The notes under the pieces are model-generated. The model was not told the DNA's origin, made no database searches, and saw nothing but the letters and a program-made list of their open reading frames with translations. From an uncultured Granulosicoccaceae bacterium (GTDB lineage: Bacteria > Pseudomonadota > Gammaproteobacteria > Granulosicoccales > Granulosicoccaceae): DNA of 64,000 bases. Each line of letters begins with the position of its first letter. Positions within the stretch are counted from its first letter, which is position 1. The stretch lies in the NCBI GenBank assembly GCA_938035125.1, contig CALHNS010000019.1:89403-153402 (forward strand), in the 5' to 3' direction. The position numbers and the translations under genes are program-made. Shown here piece after piece: positions 1-8,231 of this stretch.

Positions 1-13
1 CGCAAAAGGACAA

Positions 14-895
14 ATGAATGAGCCTGAACAAGCCACAAGTTCGGTGCAATCACTGGTGCAAACACCGGTGCAATCAATGCGCGAAGGCTCAACCCTTTAC
101 TACGCCACATTAAAGCTACGGGATGAGGATCGCCAGCAGATTCTCAATGCGTTAAATTTAATTAAAACCTTAAGCTCATGCTTAACCGGCGTGCATGACC
201 CATCGGTTGCACAAACCAAACTGCAATGGTGGAGCGATGAAATAAGCCGTCTTGCGCTCAACGAACCTCGGCACCCAACGACCAAACAATGCGCCAAGGT
301 ATTAGCGGCAAACGAGCATGTGCAAGCTCAGTTAACACACATTCTTGATGCGGCAACGGCGGCGCGATTCGATGCACCCGACGGCGACGACACTTGGCGT
401 GAACTGATGCAGCGCGACTATGCTGCGCGCTTATCGGTGCTGCAAACGAGTTTAGGTGATGAGAGCAAGATGCCACTGGATGAATTTGCTTTGGCCATAG
501 CTTGGGTGGACATCCTAAGTTCATTACCCAGTAGAATTCACCATGATGGCATCGCGTTTCCACCAACGTTCTACGAACGATTTAATGTATCCACGCAAGA
601 GCTTCGTAAACAGCTACGAGTGGAAGGCCAAAAAATATCTGTGCCGCAAAGCACCAGCAAGATGCAGCCGCTACTCGATGAAGCGATTGATTGCGCCGAA
701 CGATCAATTAACGAGGCCATAAAAAGTGCGTCTTATGAACAACTGGTTTCTAAGAACCAACGCGCCTTGGTCATTTGGCTTCAAATTCGGCGTGCGCAAT
801 TACACTTATGGAAAAAACAGCAACCCAATCTGTTTCGAGAAACCATGACACTGACACCACTAAAAAAGTGGTACATCGCGTTTCGCTACCGTTAG
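14..895 (+). CDS. Degenerate squalene/phytoene synthase-fold protein
   Basis: A 293-residue cytosolic protein with an AAGGA ribosome site just upstream of its ATG. The N-terminal part (REGSTLYYAT, then KLQWWSDEISR followed by a conserved HP) and the helical layout match the squalene/phytoene synthase superfamily. The two Asp-rich motifs that bind the Mg-diphosphate substrate in active enzymes are absent: the first position reads roughly ALNLIKTLSS and the second AWVDILSSLP. This resembles the catalytically degenerate branch that includes the complex I assembly factor NDUFAF6, so a non-enzymatic role is possible. Its stop codon overlaps by 4 bases the end of the convergent giant surface-protein gene. 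Family assignment is fairly firm; function is unknown. Confidence 0.7.
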   Translation: MNEPEQATSSVQSLVQTPVQSMREGSTLYYATLKLRDEDRQQILNALNLIKTLSSCLTGVHDPSVAQTKLQWWSDEISRLALNEPRHPTTKQCAKVLAANEHVQAQLTHILDAATAARFDAPDGDDTWRELMQRDYAARLSVLQTSLGDESKMPLDEFALAIAWVDILSSLPSRIHHDGIAFPPTFYERFNVSTQELRKQLRVEGQKISVPQSTSKMQPLLDEAIDCAERSINEAIKSASYEQLVSKNQRALVIWLQIRRAQLHLWKKQQPNLFRETMTLTPLKKWYIAFRYR

Positions 896-3800
896 TCAAC
901 CCGCACATCAAAGGTTAATTCACCACCACCGCCAGCGAGCAATCGACCTACAAAGCGCCATTCGATAGGCCCTTCGTAACCCAGTGCATTCCCACCGGCC
1001 GAAGGCACTTCAACCGAGCAGGAAGTAATGCCTGGAGGCAATGTTGCTGGGCACGATACCGGTGTTGCTAAGCTCGTAAACGCAGGAGTTACATCTTTTA
1101 TTCGCACATCGGACACACCACCAGCGCCTGCGTTTTCAAATGCCACTGTGTAACGAAGTATATCGCCCACATCAGCTGAGTTGGTTCGACTTAACCCCTC
1201 TCCTTCGCTGGTATTTTGAACAAATTTATCCAACACTAAACGCCCCGCAGCCGGTGCGGTTGTTGTCGTTATATCGGTTCGCTCACGCGTGCTTTGTAAT
1301 CCATGACCTAACGCTGATGGATCGGCATAGGAAAAGGTGGACGTTAACGTAGATAAGTTACGAGCACCAGCGGTTGTAACGGCGGGTGCAAATACTCTAA
1401 CCAGTACACATAGGGTTTCATCCGCGTTAACGCTTAACGCCCCTGAAATTTGAGGATCATCTGAACCCAGTTCGGCATTACATGTTGCGTCAAGATAAAC
1501 CAAACTAGACCAGCCGTTATTAAGAGGTGAATTTACATTCTGCAAGGAGAATTCAACACTTCCAGCACTGGGTGATAAAAATCGATGTTGATAAACCGTA
1601 GAGCTGCCAGGCGATACACTGGCTACGTGCTCATCACTTAAGCTTGATGCTTTAACATCAGAAAAATCCAATCCGTTGACAACGTTTGCACCATTAACGG
1701 TGAACGCAATAGCGTTGGATGATACGGATAAATGCTCTACTAAATCAGCACCAGCCGGTGGGCAGATATCAGGAACCGGTAAGCTAGCATAGGCGCTTTC
1801 GTACACGGTGTAGTTACCATCAAGCACTCGTTCAAATCGATACAACCCTTCGCCATCAGTTGATGCTGACACACACGTATTGGTTACATTGTCTTGCAGC
1901 ACAACGGCCACGCCCGATAATCCCGCATCTGAACCGTCATAAAAACCATTCACATCTTTATCATTAAACACACGCCCAGTAACCAAAAACCCCGGCACTT
2001 CAATAAGCACTGGATAGTCCTCTACTTCACCACTGGTGGACGGCCCTTCAGGGTTTAAACCGCTTTCTAGTGAATAACGGAAACGAGCAAAAGTGCCTCC
2101 AACGGCTGCATCTTCTGGCACGGTGAAACCTAACGAGGTGTTGCCCGTACCGACAATTAAATCGGTCGCTATTTGTTCGCCAGCGCCGTTAAAATCTCCA
2201 TCGGCGTTAAAATCGATCCATGCGTTAAGGTAGGCGGTGCTGCCTGTGCCATTAACAGCCTGCACACTAGCATTGGCGGTTAAACCAGCCCTCACTAAGG
2301 TAGTGAACGTTATCCCATCCTCATCGTCGCCATTCTCGCTATCGTCATCACTGGCATCGCCAGATGAATCTTCGCCGTTTACAAAACCGTCCAGCTCTGC
2401 ATCTACACTGGAACCTAATAAAAGATCGGCAACAATTTCATGACTTGGACCGTTATCGGACTCACGAGTGCGGTAATCACCGGGTGCAACACCTGCAGCC
2501 AAATCGGGCGCATCACCATAATCTAATGGTACTTGGCCAACACTAATATCTTTAAATGCTGAGTGGGTAACCGTACCTTCGGTACCTTCCACGCCTGTAA
2601 CCACCACTCGCCATAGCCCTACATCAACGGTACTGGGTAAAGTGTACGAGGCTGCATAGGTTTTGGTGCCAGCGGTATTGGATATCGGTGCGCCCATCGA
2701 CGCGGGGCCAAAAACAATGGCACCGGATGGGTCACGCACACTAAACAAGGCATCGCTAATGTCTGCTTGACCAAAGGGGTCGGAAATAGTTGAACTCACA
2801 TGGATAATGTCATCGGCATAAAATAAGGTTTGCGCATTTCCACCAGGTGCTGGCGCATCTAGGGTATCCAAAGAATCCACATTGATAACCGTTGATATGA
2901 CGGGTTCAATTCGAGAATTTGTGCCATTGAATGGGTGTATATCTAAGTAGCTGGTGTGGTTATTCAAAAATTCAAACTGAACTTGGCTGCCCGCAGCCAA
3001 CGACACAGAAACCGGCACTGTTAAATCTAAGCGTACAAATTGCGGAACGTTGACTTGTTGAATAGTAATGGTTTGCGATAATTGATCACTGATATCGATA
3101 ACCGTTGATCCAATTGATTTCAGTTGGATTTGTACTGGAAAATCTTCAGCACTATCTGATTCCACCCACAAGAACACAGGAACAACGCCTGCATCAAACG
3201 TTAGTGTATCGGTCGTTACCGGTGCAAGATTCCAACGAGCGCTGTTATTACTATCCACGCGGGTTGCTGCGGTATTCGATGATAATGGCTGCCGGGTAAG
3301 ATCCGTTCCGGTTCCTAAATACAACGGCTTTATACCAACAGAGGGTACAAAAAGCTCGTTCACAACTGCGCTAACATCATCAGAATCGTTATCGCCTGCT
3401 GGGTAATCAACGGTTGCCGTATTGGTAATCACAGTTCCCACGGTTGCCAACGGATCAATGGTGACATCGAATACGATACTTGCACTGGTGCCGCCACTTA
3501 TATCTAAATCACTGACACTGAGTAAGCCATTTCCGTTAGCACCGGCAGGCGCTGCAAGAAAAGATGGGGTGGCGCCAAGGGGCGAACTCAGCAGCGAGAA
3601 GTTTGATAACAAGGTGGGTAGGTTATCGACTACCGTAAGATCAGTTACCGCTGTCGCTTGAGAATTCAAAACAGTTAACGTGTATCGAAGCGTATCTCCT
3701 GGCTCTATGTCTCCTCCATTAACATCAACAAACGTTTTCGATAGGCTAACAGGCGATACGATTGGACCATTAGGAGAGGGAACGAGAAAAATAGTCTTAT

Positions 3801-6800
3801 CGTTTTCATCACTGTCTTGCCCTGCAGCAATCGATTCATTGGCAATTCCATCACCATCAGAGTCTGTTATCGTTCCGCTGTCTGAAAGGTCTGTATGAAT
3901 GCTACCCAATGGATCGGTCGCAGAAGCGGTTACTTGGTTTTCATAAAACCCGGTTCCTAAGCCTTGATCGGTAACCGTATCCACTCTTACCGTAAAATTT
4001 AGTACTGCGGACGCACCGGCTATCAATGAACTTGCACTGGGTACCAGAAGATCAGTTTCTGACCCTCTGCCGGTAAAATTGGTGTTTATCGATAAGGTTC
4101 CAGGATCACTACCTGCCTGAATGCTTGGAACACCAATAATGGTATAGGTGCCAATACCCAGCACAGAATCTAATTCATCCAGCACCGAAAGATTGTTTAA
4201 ATCTACAGTACCTAAGTTGTCCAGTTGAATAGCAAAAATAACTTCTTGGGAATTTGCAGGATTAAGTGTGGCGCTTTTCGCTACGCCCAACGCGGCCCTG
4301 TCTGCAACGTTTACAAGCGTAGGGTCGCCAAAGGCCCCAGTGCTAACATCATCAGAGACAATCGTAACGCCTCCACTACTCATGCTGGCTTGGTTGAATA
4401 TCGAACCGATGGGCGTGGTAGCCGGTATGTTCACTGCAACCGAAATAGTTTGAGAGCTTTGAGCGGGTATGTTTATTCCAGTGATGCTCAAGGTGTTGGT
4501 ATCGTCATAAGCATTTACAGCGCTGCCCGATGGATCCACCAAGCTACCGGCAACAAACGTTCGTCCATCACTTAAGGTGTCTGATAAATTAAACGTTTCA
4601 GAAACTGATGTTGAGTTATGTAAAGTGAACTCATAAGTCGTTTCGCCACCTGCGATAGCATCGGATGGCACAGCGCGTTTATCTAATGCATAATAAAATG
4701 GGCAACTCGCAACATCGCCTTCAGGTAATGCAGGGCCAGAGGCAATCAATTGCGTTTGGCCGGTGATCAAATCGATGGTATAACGCACACCGGTAGATTC
4801 TTGAGTAAGGGTTAAGACCCCATTCGCATCAAAACTCATCCCAGCAATATCGGTTCCTGCGTTACCAGAACCAATCACAGCAGAACTGCCCGTGTTCGGA
4901 TCGATGGTGACCAGTTGATTAGCTGAGGTGTAACCAAACACGGTGCCATCTGGATGCACCGCGATGTCTTTTAGATCTCGCCCATGCGAAAAATTGGTAA
5001 TAATTTGTGGTGTTGAAGTGCCAACATCCAATACTAAAATTCTTGATCGTTCCGCTAAGGGTGCTGAAGTATCCGCATCAGTGACCACGTAATACAACCC
5101 ATCGGGCCCAAAAGCCCCACCAACGTAACGCGTGGTAAACGTTGGCATAACCGCTAACTGAGGGCCTTGCACCGGCCGCCCTAAATTAATAACACCACCA
5201 CCGGCATCAATTCTTAACAGAGATCCACTGCTAGGTTCACCAGGGCTTGTGTCTCTAACCACAGCGTATAAATAATCATCGACAGGGTTAAATCCCAGGG
5301 CATCGTAGGTATAACCCGTCGTTGGCGCGTAATTAATGCCACTGAATTCGTTGTGTGAATATACCGCTGTGGTTCTATCGACACTGTGCAACCGTGTAGA
5401 ACTTGCGCCCTCACTCACATAGGTTGTGGCATCACACACTAAAGGTGGGCCTGATGCACCTGGCACAATACGCAAAGTCGCTGTGTTACTGGATGGCCCG
5501 TCTGAGGCTTGATCGAACACAACTGATGAGGTTACGTTGTCGTACAAATCTGTCAGTGTGGCTGTTACATCAATTTCAACAGTACAAACACCATTACCAG
5601 GAATCGAGCCACCTGTTACATTGAACTGCGAACCGCCATTAACGGTTGCAGCATCGGTTACAAAACCTGAACAACCAGCACCCGTTACACTCATAGTTGC
5701 AGGATCTTGCGATAAGATCATGCCTTGCGGGAAACTGTCGTTAAACGATACGCCCGTAATCGTATTGGAATCATTGTTAGTAATTTCAAAACTCATTGTC
5801 GACGGGTTGCCACTAACGATAACCGCCGGCGAGAAAGATTTTACGATCGTGGGGCGAGCGAAGTCATCACTAACAATACCCACATTGATAAAATTTGGAG
5901 TGGTTGTTTGCGAATAGGTATAGGTATCGATAAATGCGTTGTTACCTGGCCCACCGCTATTGAAAGCACCCCAACTGTGTTCCCCATCAAAAATGCCATC
6001 AACGTTGAACGCATCCGGTTCGTTACTGTTTTGAACGGTAAAGTCATCCCAGAAAACAATGGTAGGCGTTACGGTTGTAGCCGAAATGGCTTTATTTATT
6101 TTAATACCCCGATCATTAGGGCCGCCACTGGTTTCAACATCTTCAGCAACAAAGTGAAATTCCCCGATGCGCACACGTAAGCGAGCATTATAAAAACCAA
6201 AAGGAACCAGATTGCCTTCGTTATCTCGGCCGTTCCACGTAACTTGAGTGGTCCCTCCTCCTTCAATGACATTGTCAATAAGAAAGACATCACCTGCCCC
6301 ATAAATTCCATCAGGACCACCACCGATACCATCACCAATATCTAAAACGATTTCGTAAACCGCGGTAGAGGTATTGTTGGTTTCAAAAAAGAAGGAGCCC
6401 GAATCTTGTGAATTTCCAGTACTTGCAGGTGAGATGGTTGCATCTAGGCCTTCATCATCAAGGAATCGAAAATTATCAACGGTTAATGTTTGAGTGGCTC
6501 GAGGGAAATTCTTAGCCGGGTAAGATACGTACATGGGATACAGTTCTTGGTTGATATTACCGTTACCCGTCGGTACGCTCAATCCAGATACATTTGTATT
6601 GGGATCATTATTGGTAACACCTTTATCATTGGCTTTAAGTCGATAACCAAAACCTGCAAAGTTATTTAAATCCAGCTGCCATATATCAAATGTTCCAGCA
6701 AAACCTCCGTCAACTACAACGTATAAATCGGCATCTGTGGCACGATCTTCACCAAAACCTCCCGCCCAAGCACGCCATACGGTTGTCCATAAGCGCCCAC

Positions 6801-7353
6801 CATTCTCTTGTGGATCAATTAGGTCATTGACGGTATCCGTTACGGTGACATCGTAACGATTGAATTGAGTGGCGTTTAGATTGAAAAAGCGAAGTTCGTA
6901 GGTTCCCGATGATCCTGTGACGTATTGAAAGGGATCGGTTGTTGCAGGATCCCAAGGGGCATCAAAATTATCTGCACAATTTACATTGGAAGATGTTCTC
7001 GTTTCACTAAAAACAACCGCACCGCTAGGATCGCGAATATCCACTCGCATGTCGTGCGAATTTCTGGTACCACAAAGGAAAACATTGATTACCTCCCCTG
7101 GGGCCAAAATATCAACAAAGCCTAAAAAATAGTTACCGGTAATGTTGTTCTCTTGAATGGGCTGCCGGTTACTTGCCGATTCAAACAAACCCAGCTGCCA
7201 CGCGCCTTCCGCTCGAGCTGAGTTAGGGGTAAGCACAAAGCTGAACGCGAAAAGCGTCAATAGAAAAACATTGGCAGATGCAGATTTTGCGCAGCGCCAA
7301 AATTCAGTCAACGACTCCTTCATCACTTTGAATTGGTCTTTTATCGAAGGCAT
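892..7353 (-). CDS. Giant secreted multidomain DUF11/GEVED/SdrD-B-like surface protein
   Basis: About 2154 residues from the ATG at 7353; in-frame alternatives are GTG at 7380 and ATG at 7323. I prefer 7353 because a GGAA lies a few bases upstream and a sigma-54-like element at 7383-7398 predicts a transcript start near 7372, after the GTG. The N-terminus is a Sec signal peptide ending near NSARAEG. Then come an N-terminal beta region, a DUF11-like domain (about 500-640), a repeat region resembling a beta-propeller or DUF6923 (about 650-885), three or more DUF11 modules, a very acidic Asp/Glu/Ser/Gly linker and a GEVED-type domain (about 1610-1785, signature GEVEDY), an SdrD-B/Cna-B-like domain (about 1790-1860) and a C-terminal DUF11 domain with paired Cys. 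There is no LPXTG, membrane anchor or barrel. It lies divergent to the five-gene surface cluster and probably forms part of the same assembly. The role is inferred; exact function is unknown. Confidence 0.85.
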   Translation of the reverse strand: MPSIKDQFKVMKESLTEFWRCAKSASANVFLLTLFAFSFVLTPNSARAEGAWQLGLFESASNRQPIQENNITGNYFLGFVDILAPGEVINVFLCGTRNSHDMRVDIRDPSGAVVFSETRTSSNVNCADNFDAPWDPATTDPFQYVTGSSGTYELRFFNLNATQFNRYDVTVTDTVNDLIDPQENGGRLWTTVWRAWAGGFGEDRATDADLYVVVDGGFAGTFDIWQLDLNNFAGFGYRLKANDKGVTNNDPNTNVSGLSVPTGNGNINQELYPMYVSYPAKNFPRATQTLTVDNFRFLDDEGLDATISPASTGNSQDSGSFFFETNNTSTAVYEIVLDIGDGIGGGPDGIYGAGDVFLIDNVIEGGGTTQVTWNGRDNEGNLVPFGFYNARLRVRIGEFHFVAEDVETSGGPNDRGIKINKAISATTVTPTIVFWDDFTVQNSNEPDAFNVDGIFDGEHSWGAFNSGGPGNNAFIDTYTYSQTTTPNFINVGIVSDDFARPTIVKSFSPAVIVSGNPSTMSFEITNNDSNTITGVSFNDSFPQGMILSQDPATMSVTGAGCSGFVTDAATVNGGSQFNVTGGSIPGNGVCTVEIDVTATLTDLYDNVTSSVVFDQASDGPSSNTATLRIVPGASGPPLVCDATTYVSEGASSTRLHSVDRTTAVYSHNEFSGINYAPTTGYTYDALGFNPVDDYLYAVVRDTSPGEPSSGSLLRIDAGGGVINLGRPVQGPQLAVMPTFTTRYVGGAFGPDGLYYVVTDADTSAPLAERSRILVLDVGTSTPQIITNFSHGRDLKDIAVHPDGTVFGYTSANQLVTIDPNTGSSAVIGSGNAGTDIAGMSFDANGVLTLTQESTGVRYTIDLITGQTQLIASGPALPEGDVASCPFYYALDKRAVPSDAIAGGETTYEFTLHNSTSVSETFNLSDTLSDGRTFVAGSLVDPSGSAVNAYDDTNTLSITGINIPAQSSQTISVAVNIPATTPIGSIFNQASMSSGGVTIVSDDVSTGAFGDPTLVNVADRAALGVAKSATLNPANSQEVIFAIQLDNLGTVDLNNLSVLDELDSVLGIGTYTIIGVPSIQAGSDPGTLSINTNFTGRGSETDLLVPSASSLIAGASAVLNFTVRVDTVTDQGLGTGFYENQVTASATDPLGSIHTDLSDSGTITDSDGDGIANESIAAGQDSDENDKTIFLVPSPNGPIVSPVSLSKTFVDVNGGDIEPGDTLRYTLTVLNSQATAVTDLTVVDNLPTLLSNFSLLSSPLGATPSFLAAPAGANGNGLLSVSDLDISGGTSASIVFDVTIDPLATVGTVITNTATVDYPAGDNDSDDVSAVVNELFVPSVGIKPLYLGTGTDLTRQPLSSNTAATRVDSNNSARWNLAPVTTDTLTFDAGVVPVFLWVESDSAEDFPVQIQLKSIGSTVIDISDQLSQTITIQQVNVPQFVRLDLTVPVSVSLAAGSQVQFEFLNNHTSYLDIHPFNGTNSRIEPVISTVINVDSLDTLDAPAPGGNAQTLFYADDIIHVSSTISDPFGQADISDALFSVRDPSGAIVFGPASMGAPISNTAGTKTYAASYTLPSTVDVGLWRVVVTGVEGTEGTVTHSAFKDISVGQVPLDYGDAPDLAAGVAPGDYRTRESDNGPSHEIVADLLLGSSVDAELDGFVNGEDSSGDASDDDSENGDDEDGITFTTLVRAGLTANASVQAVNGTGSTAYLNAWIDFNADGDFNGAGEQIATDLIVGTGNTSLGFTVPEDAAVGGTFARFRYSLESGLNPEGPSTSGEVEDYPVLIEVPGFLVTGRVFNDKDVNGFYDGSDAGLSGVAVVLQDNVTNTCVSASTDGEGLYRFERVLDGNYTVYESAYASLPVPDICPPAGADLVEHLSVSSNAIAFTVNGANVVNGLDFSDVKASSLSDEHVASVSPGSSTVYQHRFLSPSAGSVEFSLQNVNSPLNNGWSSLVYLDATCNAELGSDDPQISGALSVNADETLCVLVRVFAPAVTTAGARNLSTLTSTFSYADPSALGHGLQSTRERTDITTTTAPAAGRLVLDKFVQNTSEGEGLSRTNSADVGDILRYTVAFENAGAGGVSDVRIKDVTPAFTSLATPVSCPATLPPGITSCSVEVPSAGGNALGYEGPIEWRFVGRLLAGGGGELTFDVRVD

Positions 7354-7382
7354 AGAGAGTTCCGAAATACAGACGATCACTC

Positions 7383-7398
7383 AGCAATTAGTAAGCCA
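7383..7398 (-). promoter_or_regulatory. Sigma-54-like -24/-12 promoter for the leftward giant gene
   Basis: Read on the minus strand the element is TGGCTTACTAATTGCT. GG and GC are exactly 12 bases apart and the -12 box is a full TTGC followed by T, matching the RpoN consensus TGGCACG-N4-TTGCW at its invariant bases. It predicts a start near 7372, 19 bases before the ATG at 7353. This is a motif match only. Confidence 0.55.
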
Positions 7399-7424
7399 TT
7401 AACAGAGCAATTCGAGCCGCATTA

Positions 7425-7450
7425 CTTGATTTTCAAGGCCATTTTTCAAG
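7425..7450. promoter_or_regulatory. Palindromic TCAAG repeat between divergent promoters
   Basis: CTTGA-TTT-TCAAG forms an inverted repeat at 7425-7437, and a third TCAAG half site follows at 7446-7450 within a repeated TTTTCAAG. The repeat sits between two oppositely directed sigma-54-like promoters, about 100 bases upstream of the rightward one and about 30 upstream of the leftward one. That is a reasonable place for an activator (enhancer) site. The binding protein is unknown. Confidence 0.35.
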
Positions 7451-7549
7451 TGCTTTTTAAAAAACTTAAACCTAAAAATGTTGACTGGTTCTCCATTTGA
7501 ATTCAGAGAACTGCCAAAGAAAATACAAATCCTCCACTTAGGCACAGTC

Positions 7550-7565
7550 TGGCACGGCCCCTGCG
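7550..7565 (+). promoter_or_regulatory. Sigma-54-like -24/-12 promoter for the rightward surface cluster
   Basis: The element is TGGCACGGCCCCTGCG. It has a perfect TGGCACG -24 box and correct GG-to-GC spacing, with CTGC in place of TTGC at -12. The predicted start is near 7576, leaving a leader of about 60 bases before the ATG at 7636, which has its own TGGAG ribosome site at 7625-7629. Confidence 0.6.
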
Positions 7566-7635
7566 ATTAAAGCTCCGGCAAAACGCTTACGAGACGGGAT
7601 TCCCCCGCTTATCAAGTTTTTAACTGGAGATATAC

Positions 7636-8127
7636 ATGTTGAAGCGCCTCCTTAAGACAACTACTGCGTTAGTAGGTCTTGCATTTATCAGTTTGGCAAT
7701 CGCCAAAGCACCTGTAGAAGGTCATATAGAGGCTTTTATCGTATCCCTTGACGATAAAGGCAGTGAAGTAGCCAAGCCTGCTAAAAGTGCAGAGCCCGGC
7801 AATCTTATGGAATATCGTCTTACGTTTACCAACAATGGCGACTCATCGGTTAGCGGCTTAAAGGTCGTGGATCCTATTCCAGAAAACACCACATTTGTCA
7901 GTGAATCGGCTCGAACAGATGTTTCGGCTTTATTCGAGGTAAGTATTGACGGTGGTCGTAGCTTTGAACAAGAGCCAGTGGTTCGCATTGAAACCCAAGC
8001 TGACGGTTCTCAAAAGCAAGTCGTTATCCCCGCATCTCATTACACCCACATTCGATGGGCGGTTGCAGACGAACTGCAAGGCAAAGGCGGAAAGCACGCC
8101 TACGCCTATCGAGTCGTCGTGGATTGA
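7636..8127 (+). CDS. Exported single-domain DUF11-like protein
   Basis: A 163-residue protein with a Sec signal peptide (LKRLLKTT...ISLAIAKA) and a TGGAG ribosome site 6 bases before the ATG. After cleavage it is essentially one DUF11-like beta-sandwich: SAEPGNLMEYRLTFTNNG, then a LKVVDPIPENTTFV segment, ending directly in the strand AYRVVVD. It is the first gene of the rightward operon behind a sigma-54-like promoter. Three larger neighbours end the same way, with a DUF11-type domain finishing in a V-x-V/I-D/E strand. A small subunit or cap of the surface assembly is my inference. No catalytic residues are evident. Confidence 0.8.
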   Translation: MLKRLLKTTTALVGLAFISLAIAKAPVEGHIEAFIVSLDDKGSEVAKPAKSAEPGNLMEYRLTFTNNGDSSVSGLKVVDPIPENTTFVSESARTDVSALFEVSIDGGRSFEQEPVVRIETQADGSQKQVVIPASHYTHIRWAVADELQGKGGKHAYAYRVVVD

Positions 8128-8231
8128 TTGTTCCACGTTCGACATTTTTATTTAGGAAAAATACTTTTAAACACAACCCTTTACCTCAGTAGATAAACCG
8201 TGCCATTGATTTGGCCAAAAGGACATAATTC

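Noticed and set aside
4225..4575. Open frame of 116 codons on the plus strand, with many others, inside the giant leftward gene
   Set aside because: They lie antisense to a long frame with clear signal peptide and domains, have no recognisable product or ribosome site, and follow from the codon pattern of Thr/Ala/Asp-rich coding sequence.
5841..6338. Minus-strand frames of 72-80 codons with hydrophobic character
   Set aside because: They overlap the giant gene on the same strand in other frames and share its codon periodicity; shadows.
892..7353. Reading the giant protein as a Gram-positive-type adhesin acquired by transfer
   Set aside because: DUF11, GEVED and SdrD-B-like domains are widespread in Gram-negatives, there is no LPXTG, and base composition looks like its neighbours.
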